Assembly: GCA_900768785.1 (NCBI GenBank)
Contig: CAAGEG010000131.1
Coordinates: 1 to 16,073, forward strand
Length of the DNA: 16,073 bases
Direction of reading: 5' to 3'
DNA from: an uncultured Prevotella sp.
GTDB lineage: Bacteria; Bacteroidota; Bacteroidia; Bacteroidales; Bacteroidaceae
A program made the position numbers and the translations under genes. How positions within the stretch are numbered: the stretch's first letter is position 1; each line of letters starts with the position of its first letter. The notes under the pieces are model-generated. The model made no database searches. It was not told the origin of the DNA and saw only the letters and a list, made by a program, of their open reading frames with translations. Shown here piece by piece: positions 7,413 to 14,984 of this stretch.

Positions 7413-7608
7413 AAACTATATAGTTACTATAAAAAACCAATTTACACAACTAAAAATGTACACACAGGTTGCATTGCTACGATGACAATTAGGTTATCGC
7501 ATTCAAGCATTTATGTGCTTCGCTATTGCTGTGTCCCTATGTGAGATTGACGTTTTATAGTCATATTTTTGATTTATATATTATTTAAATAATTTAATTG
7601 TAACATTT
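7413..7608 (+). other. Long untranslated leader of operon 2
   Basis: About 195 nt separate the inferred transcription start from the second SusC-like ATG, twice the leader of operon 1. It holds one small hairpin, AAGCA (7505-7509) with TGCTT (7516-7520), and ends in an A/T-rich stretch before the start codon. No known riboswitch class or small reading frame with a convincing start is recognised. In Bacteroides, leaders of this kind before SusC-like genes can be targets of antisense small RNAs; that is known for other PULs and only inferred here. Confidence 0.35.
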
Positions 7609-10600
7609 ATGTCTGGTAATTTTAAAATTTTTCGTGTCGCGTTGCTGACACTGTTCACTCTCGTTGTGGGCAATTTGTCGGCACAGACTATTATGGGAAA
7701 TGTTAAAGACTCATCCGGCGAGCCTATTATCGGTGCAACAGTGCAGGAGTTGGGTACTAAAAACATTGTAGTTACTGACCTTGACGGTAACTTCTCCCTG
7801 AAGACTTCCGGCAAACAGCAAATCCAAATTTCATACATTGGTATGAAAACAAAGAAGGTTAATGCTTCCGGAAAGAGTAATATTAATGTCGTTCTTGAAG
7901 ACGAAGCAACAACACTTAATGATGTTGTGGTTATCGGTTATGGTACTGTAAGGAAGAAAGACCTTACGGGAGCGGTAACATCTGTCAATTCCAAACAAAT
8001 TGAAAACATTCCTGTGTCCAACGTAACAGAGGCGATGACCGGTAAAATGGCTGGTGTTAATATCACGACAACCGAAGGTTCGCCTGATGCGGAAATTAAG
8101 ATTCGTGTGCGTGGTGGTGGCTCTTTGTCTCAAGACAACTCTCCTCTCTACATTGTTGACGGATTTCCTGTAAGTTCAATCAGCGATATCGCTCCAAGCG
8201 AAATTCAAAGTATTGACGTTCTTAAAGATGCTTCTTCAACAGCTATCTATGGTGCACGTGGTGCCAATGGTGTCATCATCGTGACAACAAAGAGCGGTAA
8301 AGAAGGTAAGGTGCAGGTAAATTTCAATGCTTCTTACGGATGGAAGAACATTACAAAAGAGATAGATGTTCTCAATCCCTATGAGTATGTGCTATACCAA
8401 TATGAGGATGCAAGTGCCAACAACAAGCCAACCAATCTCGGTGGACGTAACTATGGTAACTATTGGGACTATGATATCTACAAGTCAATAGAAGGCAGCA
8501 ACTTCCAAGACGAGGTGTTCGGTAATACCGGAACGCAAGCTATTTATAATGCAAACGTTAGCGGTGGTAGCAAAGATTTTAAGTATAATGTAAGCTATTC
8601 TCACAATCAAGAGAACAGCATAATGGAAAAGTCAGGCTACAACAAGGACAATGTAGGTGCAAAGTTGCAGGCTAAACTCAACAAGTGGCTTACTTTTGAC
8701 TTTAACGGACGTATGGCTTACCAGAAGATTCGCGGTCTTAATGGTGGAGCTGATACTAATGACTCAAATGCAGCAAACTCTCTTGTAGGACAGACTTTAA
8801 TTTTTGCACCTGTTCAAGAGCTTGTAGCTTCAGATGACGAAGACGATGAAAACTCTGATTCTCGCCGCTCTCCGACAGAACGTTTGGACGGAACACACAA
8901 GTTACAGACTCGTTTCCAACAGAACTATAATGCTTCTCTTACTTGGAAACCTTTCAAACACTGGACAGCAAAAACAGAATTCGGTTACGGATGGAAGTAT
9001 AATGATACCGAACAAGCATGGACCAGACGTGCGTTTGTCAAATCAAAATTCAATCATGAAGGTCGTCCACAAGCTCACTTTGTGCGTGATGAGTATAAAA
9101 CTATGCGTAATGCTAACACCATTACTTATGATAACAATAAACTTTTTGGTGGTCGCGACCATATCAACGTGCTTATAGGTCACGAGTGGAGCACAGACAA
9201 GCAGACTTCTCGCACAAATACATCAGTAAACTTCCCTGCTGACTTTACCATAGATCAGATTTTGGCATTCACAAATGCCGCAGAAGTACCTCTTGGTAAC
9301 ACTTCCGACATCAAGGAAAACGAGAATATGCTCTCTTTCTTCGGTCGTATCAACTATACAATGATGGACAAATACTTGCTTACATTCACATTGCGTGAGG
9401 ATGGTTCATCAAAATTCGGTAAAGACAACCGTTGGGGTTTGTTCCCATCTTTGGCTCTTGCATGGCGTTTGTCTGACGAAAAGTTTATGAAAGGTGCTTC
9501 TTCTTGGTTGTCAAACCTCAAGATGCGTCTTAGCTTCGGTACTGCCGGTAACAACAGAATACCATCGGGAATGCTTTCTCCTACGTTTGCAATGTCTGAC
9601 GAAACAGGCAAACATCCGGGCTTTAACAATGGTTCGGGAGAGGTTAATACAGGTATGATGGAAATACAGAAATCAAATGGCAAGGTTGTTCTTTATAATC
9701 CTGACCTTAAATGGGAAACAACAACAACACGTAACTTCGGTATTGACTATGGTTTCTTCCGCGGACGTGTAAGCGGTACATTGGATTTCTATTGGAATAC
9801 TACTGATGACCTGCTCATGTTGCAGACCATTCCTTCTGCTACGGGATATGCAAGACAATTCCAAAACATTGGCTCTACATCTAATAAAGGTATAGAATTT
9901 GCTACCAATGTTGTTGTTTTCGACAATAAACGTTTCAATCTCAACTTCAATTTCAATATAGCATACAATAGCAATAAGATTGATAAACTTGCCGGAGGCG
10001 CACATTATGAAACCTCTTCATGGGGTGGAAGCAAGGTAACCAAAGGTTCAGGAGACTTTATGCTTGAAGAAGGCGGACGTCTTGGAGAACTTTGGGGTTA
10101 CAAACAAAACGGTTTTTATACAGTCTTTGACCCAGCAACAGGTAAGGGTGACCTCGTTCTTGACGGAACAAAATGGCGTCTTGCAACAGCTGCTGACGGA
10201 CACATTGGTGGATATAATGCCGATGGAACACCAATATATACTGATGTTAATGACAAATCTTACACTCTCTTCAGCGGATCTCTCTATCCGGGCATTGCAA
10301 AAGTTCAATGCGATGAAGATGGAAAAGTCGTTTATCAACGTCTTGGAAATACTGTACCAAAGGTTACAGGTGGTTTAGGCTTTGACGGAATATTGAAAAC
10401 CAACATCGGTAATTTCGACTTTAACGTGTTCTGTAACTATTCTTTAGGCAACAAGATCTACAATGCTACTGCACAAGGTGCATCGTTTATGAACCGTGGA
10501 TACCCAGATTGGAACATCATATCCGACTATGATTTACAAAGCCGTTTCACATGGGTAGATCCTGAAAGCGGTCTCAATCTTGGTCGTCCAAGCTCTGCTA

Positions 10601-10974
10601 CTGTTGCTTACTATGGCAGTTCAGAGGCTCTAATGAGTCGTCTCAATGCAATAAATGCGAATGCAAGAACTTGGAATCCTGCAGCTAACACCACGATGGT
10701 TGTTCTTGACTCTTTCCTTGAAGATGCTTCTTTCTTGCGTATCAACAATATTACAGTTGGTTACACCTTGCCTAAGACTTGGGTTAAAAAGCTTTGGCTT
10801 GAGAGCGTAAGAGTTTACTTCACTGCATATAACGTTTATTGCTTTACAAACTATAGCGGATATGACCCGGAAGTAGATACTTCTTCTAAGGACAATCCTA
10901 TGACACCGGGCATCGACTTCGCTGCTTATCCTAAGAGCCGCTCGTTTGTTGCAGGTATTAATGTATCATTCTAA
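7609..10974 (+). CDS. SusC-like TonB-dependent outer membrane transporter, second pair
   Basis: A 1121-residue SusC/RagA-type TonB-dependent receptor. The signal peptide ends NLSA|Q (cleavage after 25). A carboxypeptidase-D-regulatory-like domain covers about 27-98, with NDVVVIGYG as TonB-box-like region (104-112), then a plug containing SPLYIVDGF and SIDVLKDASSTAIYGARGAN, and a barrel ending in Phe. It differs clearly from the first SusC-like protein beyond the shared motifs, so the two pairs probably take different oligosaccharides. Two details stand out. An acidic segment SDDEDDENSD at 408-417 is likely in an external loop. The calcium-loop position near the C-terminus is degenerate (CDEDGKVVY, 901-909). 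The ATG gives a complete signal peptide; the leader before it is long. The SusD-like gene follows after 24 nt. Confidence 0.95.
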   Translation: MSGNFKIFRVALLTLFTLVVGNLSAQTIMGNVKDSSGEPIIGATVQELGTKNIVVTDLDGNFSLKTSGKQQIQISYIGMKTKKVNASGKSNINVVLEDEATTLNDVVVIGYGTVRKKDLTGAVTSVNSKQIENIPVSNVTEAMTGKMAGVNITTTEGSPDAEIKIRVRGGGSLSQDNSPLYIVDGFPVSSISDIAPSEIQSIDVLKDASSTAIYGARGANGVIIVTTKSGKEGKVQVNFNASYGWKNITKEIDVLNPYEYVLYQYEDASANNKPTNLGGRNYGNYWDYDIYKSIEGSNFQDEVFGNTGTQAIYNANVSGGSKDFKYNVSYSHNQENSIMEKSGYNKDNVGAKLQAKLNKWLTFDFNGRMAYQKIRGLNGGADTNDSNAANSLVGQTLIFAPVQELVASDDEDDENSDSRRSPTERLDGTHKLQTRFQQNYNASLTWKPFKHWTAKTEFGYGWKYNDTEQAWTRRAFVKSKFNHEGRPQAHFVRDEYKTMRNANTITYDNNKLFGGRDHINVLIGHEWSTDKQTSRTNTSVNFPADFTIDQILAFTNAAEVPLGNTSDIKENENMLSFFGRINYTMMDKYLLTFTLREDGSSKFGKDNRWGLFPSLALAWRLSDEKFMKGASSWLSNLKMRLSFGTAGNNRIPSGMLSPTFAMSDETGKHPGFNNGSGEVNTGMMEIQKSNGKVVLYNPDLKWETTTTRNFGIDYGFFRGRVSGTLDFYWNTTDDLLMLQTIPSATGYARQFQNIGSTSNKGIEFATNVVVFDNKRFNLNFNFNIAYNSNKIDKLAGGAHYETSSWGGSKVTKGSGDFMLEEGGRLGELWGYKQNGFYTVFDPATGKGDLVLDGTKWRLATAADGHIGGYNADGTPIYTDVNDKSYTLFSGSLYPGIAKVQCDEDGKVVYQRLGNTVPKVTGGLGFDGILKTNIGNFDFNVFCNYSLGNKIYNATAQGASFMNRGYPDWNIISDYDLQSRFTWVDPESGLNLGRPSSATVAYYGSSEALMSRLNAINANARTWNPAANTTMVVLDSFLEDASFLRINNITVGYTLPKTWVKKLWLESVRVYFTAYNVYCFTNYSGYDPEVDTSSKDNPMTPGIDFAAYPKSRSFVAGINVSF

Positions 10975-10998
10975 ACAAAAGAACAGGAGAAACAATAT

Positions 10999-12981
10999 AT
11001 GAAAAAGATTTTAGGACTGGCAGTCTTGGCGTTTGGCGCAATGGTAACAAGTTGCTCCGATTTCCTTGACCAAGATTCTCCGTCTGCCCAGACAAAGGAA
11101 AATGTATTCAATTCCGCTTATTTTACAGGGCTTGAAATTAATAAGATATATGGTGAATTCGGTCAAGACAATATGTATTCCAACCGAATGAGCATCAGTT
11201 ATCCCACAAATAGTGATATCGAGTTGATTGATGGATTCGGTACAAACACTACCGCCCCCAGCGAACGTGGTTATATGAATTATAACGGTAGTGCCGGTGG
11301 TTGGGAAAAAATTGGTGAAACATGGACATTAACCTATGGTTGTATAGAGTATTGTAACCTTGCTGTGGAAGGAATAAGAAACAGTGCAATAGCTGAAGAG
11401 ACATCTATGAAACGCTATCTTGGCGAGGTACTCACTCTACGTGCAATGTTGTATCTTGATTTGATACGTCTTTGGGGTGATGTTCCTTTCAAAGTAGAGT
11501 CAACAAAACCCGATTTGAGCAATGCATATCTTGGAAAGACAGACAGAGACGAGATACTTGATGTTCTTATGGCAGACCTTGAAGAAGCTTCAACATTGTT
11601 GCCATGGGCAAGTGCCGACGATTACACAACAGAACGTGTAACAAAAGGTTTTGCAGATGCGCTATATGCACAGATCGCTCTCACACGTGCCGGATATGCA
11701 ATACGCGAACAGGCTAAAGAAGGATATGAGACCTTGCCTGAATTCTCTGATCCTACGTATCCTACACAGCGTCCTGACGCTGTCACACGTAAGGCTTACT
11801 ATGAGAAAGCTCTCGTAAAACTTACAGAGATAATAACAAACGGCACTCACCAAATGAACCCAGACTTCCGCGAAGAATGGAAATTGGTATGCTCACGCTC
11901 ACTTGATTTGAATTATAAAGAGAATATTTTTGAGATACCTCTTTTGCTCAATGTTTCCGGAGAATTGGGTTATACCATCGGTAAACGTATCAATGGAGCA
12001 ACTTCTTATTTCGGTGCAAAGGGTAATTCTTCAAGCAAACAATGTACAACTGCTATGTTCCTCTATTCATTTGAACAAAATGACTCTGTACGTCGCAACG
12101 TTACATGTTGCCCGGTTCTTTATGTAGAGGTTAACGGACAGACTGTTGAAAGCTTTGGAAATAAGGATGTGTTAAAACAAAAACTTACCCCGTTTACTAT
12201 AAACATCGGCAAATGGCGCCCTGAATGGATGGGTGAAGAGTGGCGTAAAGCTGCAAGAGAAGTATCAGAAAAGGTTATGACAGGTGTAAATCCGGTTAAA
12301 ATGCGCTATTCACAAGTGTTGTTGATGTATGCAGAAGTAATGAACGAACTTGCAGGACCTACAGGTCACTATGCAGGTGATGCAGGTCTCACAGCTCTGG
12401 ATGCACTTGCTATGGTTCATAACCGCGCCGTTAAGAAAAACAATAACGACCCTTCTATCGGCACAGATGCTTTCCTTGCAGCTGCTGCTACACACGGACA
12501 GCAAGAATTCTTTGAAGATATTGTAAAAGAAAACGCATGGGAACTTTGCGGCGAAGGAGTACGTAAGTGGGATCTTATACGTTGGGGATTACTTGCAAAG
12601 AAGATTGCAGAGTCAAAGGCAGACTATGATCAGAACTGTCTTGTATGGCCTACAATAATCTATTTCAACTATACTGATGCTACAAAGACTCGAATTGACG
12701 AGCGTTCAATAATGTGGTACGGTCTTGATGGTACCAATAAACTACCTACCGATTTCGATGCAAGTGCTAAAGGTGCCGGCTTTGAAACAGTAGAAGATAA
12801 AGAGAAGAGTGATGAATGGAAAGACTACTTGCCTTATATCAGCTCCGGACTTGTTGGAAAGAGCATAGATGGAACACCGGCAGTGCCTGATCATGGAGTG
12901 AAGAACCGTTATATCTTGCCTATATTTACTAAAACTATAGCAGACTCTCGCGGCTCAATACAAAACTCTTACGGTTTTTAA
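10999..12981 (+). CDS. SusD-like surface glycan-binding lipoprotein, second pair
   Basis: A 660-residue SusD/RagB-family lipoprotein, the partner of the second SusC-like transporter. The SPII signal ends VTSC (Cys19), followed by SDFLD. Family hallmarks are RYLGEVLTLRAMLYLDLIRL (139-158) leading into WGDVPF, KMRYSQVLLMYAEVMNE, and ENAWELCGEGVRKWDLIRWG near 512-530. It is longer than average for the family, as is the first SusD-like protein, but the two share little beyond the hallmark segments. The start is preceded by AGGAGA at 10985-10990, 8 nt before the ATG. Such a Shine-Dalgarno-like stretch is unusual here: the other genes in the window have A/T-rich leaders. Spacing of 24 nt from the SusC-like stop indicates cotranscription. 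Ligand: probably a pectic oligosaccharide, from context only. Confidence 0.95.
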   Translation: MKKILGLAVLAFGAMVTSCSDFLDQDSPSAQTKENVFNSAYFTGLEINKIYGEFGQDNMYSNRMSISYPTNSDIELIDGFGTNTTAPSERGYMNYNGSAGGWEKIGETWTLTYGCIEYCNLAVEGIRNSAIAEETSMKRYLGEVLTLRAMLYLDLIRLWGDVPFKVESTKPDLSNAYLGKTDRDEILDVLMADLEEASTLLPWASADDYTTERVTKGFADALYAQIALTRAGYAIREQAKEGYETLPEFSDPTYPTQRPDAVTRKAYYEKALVKLTEIITNGTHQMNPDFREEWKLVCSRSLDLNYKENIFEIPLLLNVSGELGYTIGKRINGATSYFGAKGNSSSKQCTTAMFLYSFEQNDSVRRNVTCCPVLYVEVNGQTVESFGNKDVLKQKLTPFTINIGKWRPEWMGEEWRKAAREVSEKVMTGVNPVKMRYSQVLLMYAEVMNELAGPTGHYAGDAGLTALDALAMVHNRAVKKNNNDPSIGTDAFLAAAATHGQQEFFEDIVKENAWELCGEGVRKWDLIRWGLLAKKIAESKADYDQNCLVWPTIIYFNYTDATKTRIDERSIMWYGLDGTNKLPTDFDASAKGAGFETVEDKEKSDEWKDYLPYISSGLVGKSIDGTPAVPDHGVKNRYILPIFTKTIADSRGSIQNSYGF

Positions 12982-13002
12982 TACTTAAAATCATAGACAA
13001 CA

Positions 13003-14679
13003 ATGAAAAAAATTAAATATTCGTTCTTGTCAGTCATGGCTGTCGCAATGACATTCTTCTCTTGCGCAGATACTATGGACTGGGAAATAGATCCGGAGTT
13101 TGACCGTTGCTTTAGTGCAACAACGCTAAGCGTAACTCCCGGAGAGACTGATGCCGAAGTTACTTTCAATGACGGCATGATGAAAAACAAGGGTGCAGAG
13201 GCATTCGAGATACAAGTTGCGCCTGTCACTTCTATAACAACAGAAGATGATTGGGATACTTCAAGCAGCGTATTACGTTTTGAGACAGACAAGAGCCCGT
13301 TCACAGTAACCGGACTTATCGGAAGCACGGATTATTATCTTCGTATTCGTGCTATCTCATCACAGAAGAAAGCCAGCAACTGGGTGTTTTATTCAACAGA
13401 TACAAAAGACTATTTCAAAACTCTGCAAGAGCAAATTATGTATGATGTTGCCGATACAGATCGTGGAGAAGACTTTATTACCGTTACTTGGGACGCTACA
13501 AAAGAAGTTACACACCTTACTGTTTCCGATGGAACAGAAGATGTTGAACCTACTGTTATAACACTTAGTGAAACAGATAAGGCTAATGGCAAGTACACAT
13601 TGACCGGTCTCAATCCGTCAACTACTTACACTATAGCCATTTATCTTAATGAAGCAAAGCGTGGACAAGTATCAGTAAGCACAGCAGCTAAGATGCCGGC
13701 GGCAAATATCAAGTACACTCTTGATCCGTCAGCAACAGTAATCGACCAAGTTCTTATTGATAACCTCGCAGAACAAGCAAAAGCTACTGCCGAAGATCCC
13801 AATAATTACAGTGTGACAATCGGTATTAATGCAGGTCAGCAACTTGATTTCAAAGGTCTCTCTGATGACGGTTCACCTGCAAATATCAAGATTCCTTCAG
13901 GTATGTCTATAACATTCTTCGGGCTTGCAGGCGGAGAAAAGCCTACTTTGACTTTCAAAAAGAACATCGATGTAGCTGGTTCTCATGCTTTTGTTAGGTT
14001 CCAGAATGTTAATATTCAAGATGGTGGCGCAGGCTATTTCCTCAACCAAAGTGCAGCAGCAACGGTAGAAGAGTTCTCTATTGATGATTGTTATGTATCT
14101 GGTTTTGCAACTACATTCTTTAGAATACAGAGTGCTGCAACTGCAAAGGTTATAAACAAACTTTCTCTTACTAATTCTATATTCAAGAATGTAGCATCCG
14201 GATATTCGTTTATTCACATGGATACAGATGGAGCAGGTGGCTCTATCATCAACAATATCTATATTGACGGTTGTACATTCAACGGTGTTGTAAAGAATGG
14301 TAAGTGCTTTATTTACAGCGAAAAGGCAACAATGAACGGTTCTATAGCCATAAAGAACTCCACCTTCTATAATTGTGTTGGTAATAATCAATATTTTATA
14401 GACTTTAATAACAATTCTTACGGATGTGCAAGTATCAATATTGAATATTGTATCTTTGGTTTGCAGCCCGATACTGTAACAAAGAATATTCGTGCAAGTG
14501 TGCTTCCAACTGTTGTCGAGAGCTATGCTACAGCTGACTTCTATAAGAAGATAAGCGGTCTTGTATGGCTTGATTTTACATCAGACGAACTCTTTGTTGA
14601 TCCCGCAAATGATGATTTCCACTTCAATGCCGGCACAACAGACATGAAGATTGGTGACCCACGTTGGTACAACGATTAA
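13003..14679 (+). CDS. Surface lipoprotein with FN3-like modules and a DUF4957/DUF5123-type beta-helix
   Basis: A 558-residue lipoprotein with SPII signal ending FFSC (Cys21). Two fibronectin-III-like modules follow: about 40-140 with VTGLIGSTDYYLRIRA (102-117), and about 147-228 with YTLTGLNPSTTYTIAIY (198-214). From about 236 to 540 the sequence is repetitive, with short turns ending in Asn/Phe strands (NVNIQDGGAGYF, NSIFKNV, GCTFNGV, NSTFYNC), typical of a right-handed parallel beta-helix. The end, FHFNAGTTDMKIGDPRWYND, matches the usual C-terminus of the DUF4957/DUF5123 proteins found in pectin PULs. I see no clear lyase or hydrolase catalytic set, so a surface pectin-binding role in the SusE/F position is the likeliest. 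A beta-helix enzyme of unknown type is possible. It starts 21 nt after the SusD-like stop and ends operon 2. Confidence 0.88.
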   Translation: MKKIKYSFLSVMAVAMTFFSCADTMDWEIDPEFDRCFSATTLSVTPGETDAEVTFNDGMMKNKGAEAFEIQVAPVTSITTEDDWDTSSSVLRFETDKSPFTVTGLIGSTDYYLRIRAISSQKKASNWVFYSTDTKDYFKTLQEQIMYDVADTDRGEDFITVTWDATKEVTHLTVSDGTEDVEPTVITLSETDKANGKYTLTGLNPSTTYTIAIYLNEAKRGQVSVSTAAKMPAANIKYTLDPSATVIDQVLIDNLAEQAKATAEDPNNYSVTIGINAGQQLDFKGLSDDGSPANIKIPSGMSITFFGLAGGEKPTLTFKKNIDVAGSHAFVRFQNVNIQDGGAGYFLNQSAAATVEEFSIDDCYVSGFATTFFRIQSAATAKVINKLSLTNSIFKNVASGYSFIHMDTDGAGGSIINNIYIDGCTFNGVVKNGKCFIYSEKATMNGSIAIKNSTFYNCVGNNQYFIDFNNNSYGCASINIEYCIFGLQPDTVTKNIRASVLPTVVESYATADFYKKISGLVWLDFTSDELFVDPANDDFHFNAGTTDMKIGDPRWYND

Positions 14680-14709
14680 TTAAACAAAAGGATAATTCAT
14701 TGATTTTAG

Positions 14710-14744
14710 TTGGAGACGGAACGTTTGTTTCGTCTCCAATTTTT
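14710..14744 (+). terminator. Intrinsic terminator of operon 2
   Basis: TTGGAGACG (14710-14718) pairs perfectly with CGTCTCCAA (14731-14739). The stem continues inward through one G.T wobble and AAC/GTT to 13 pairs with the tetraloop GTTT (14723-14726), followed by a T run. It lies 31 nt after the stop codon, so the pectate lyase downstream should depend on its own promoter. Confidence 0.92.
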
Positions 14745-14785
14745 GTTTAACACAGTTGAAGCTCATTCCTAAAAATCTTATGAAT

Positions 14786-14857
14786 GATTTGGGTTTAAAT
14801 ATAATGACAGATTATGGTTTAAAACTTAAGGCAGATTTGAGCTTAAATATTAGGCTA
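14786..14857 (+). repeat. Three tandem 24-nt direct repeats upstream of the pectate lyase promoter
   Basis: Units at 14786-14809, 14810-14833 and 14834-14857 are in exact 24-nt register. They begin GATTTGGGTTTAAA, GATTATGGTTTAAA and GATTTGAGCTTAAA. Unit 1 matches unit 2 at 17 of 24 positions and unit 3 at 18 of 24 by hand count. A weaker half-copy may precede at 14770-14785. The last unit ends 15 nt before the -7 box and covers the place of the missing -33 box, so these are good candidates for activator binding sites. Confidence 0.7.
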
Positions 14858-14872
14858 TTGGAAAATTATTGT

Positions 14873-14880
14873 TATCTTTG
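14873..14880 (+). promoter_or_regulatory. -7 element of the pectate lyase promoter
   Basis: TATCTTTG matches TAnnTTTG and is followed by GC. No TTTG lies 19-21 nt upstream; that position is inside the third 24-nt repeat. A start near 14887 would give a leader of about 98 nt. The leader shows only a weak TTGCA/TGCAA inverted repeat (14932-14936 and 14947-14951). Confidence 0.6.
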
Positions 14881-14984
14881 CATGTGGTAGTTGCATTAGG
14901 CTGATTGGAAACACGTTTTCTTTACGCTCGCTTGCACTATCTTCGTTGCAAATATTCTTTACTCTCAAACTATTACATTCATAT

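Noticed and set aside
8834..9178. 114-codon + strand frame overlapping the second SusC-like gene
   Set aside because: It is an alternate frame of the barrel-coding region without leader, ribosome site or protein-like features.
9354..10005. Two reverse-strand frames of about 110 codons inside the second SusC-like gene
   Set aside because: They are complement-strand shadows of a conserved coding sequence, with no family features.
13897..14391. 164-codon reverse-strand reading frame inside the beta-helix lipoprotein gene
   Set aside because: It lies wholly antisense to a well-supported gene, has Cys/Ile-rich composition typical of a complement frame, and shows no signal peptide or recognisable motif.
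14786..14857. CRISPR or minisatellite interpretation of the 24-nt repeats
   Set aside because: Units abut without spacers and are divergent; their position against a -7 box fits regulatory sites better.
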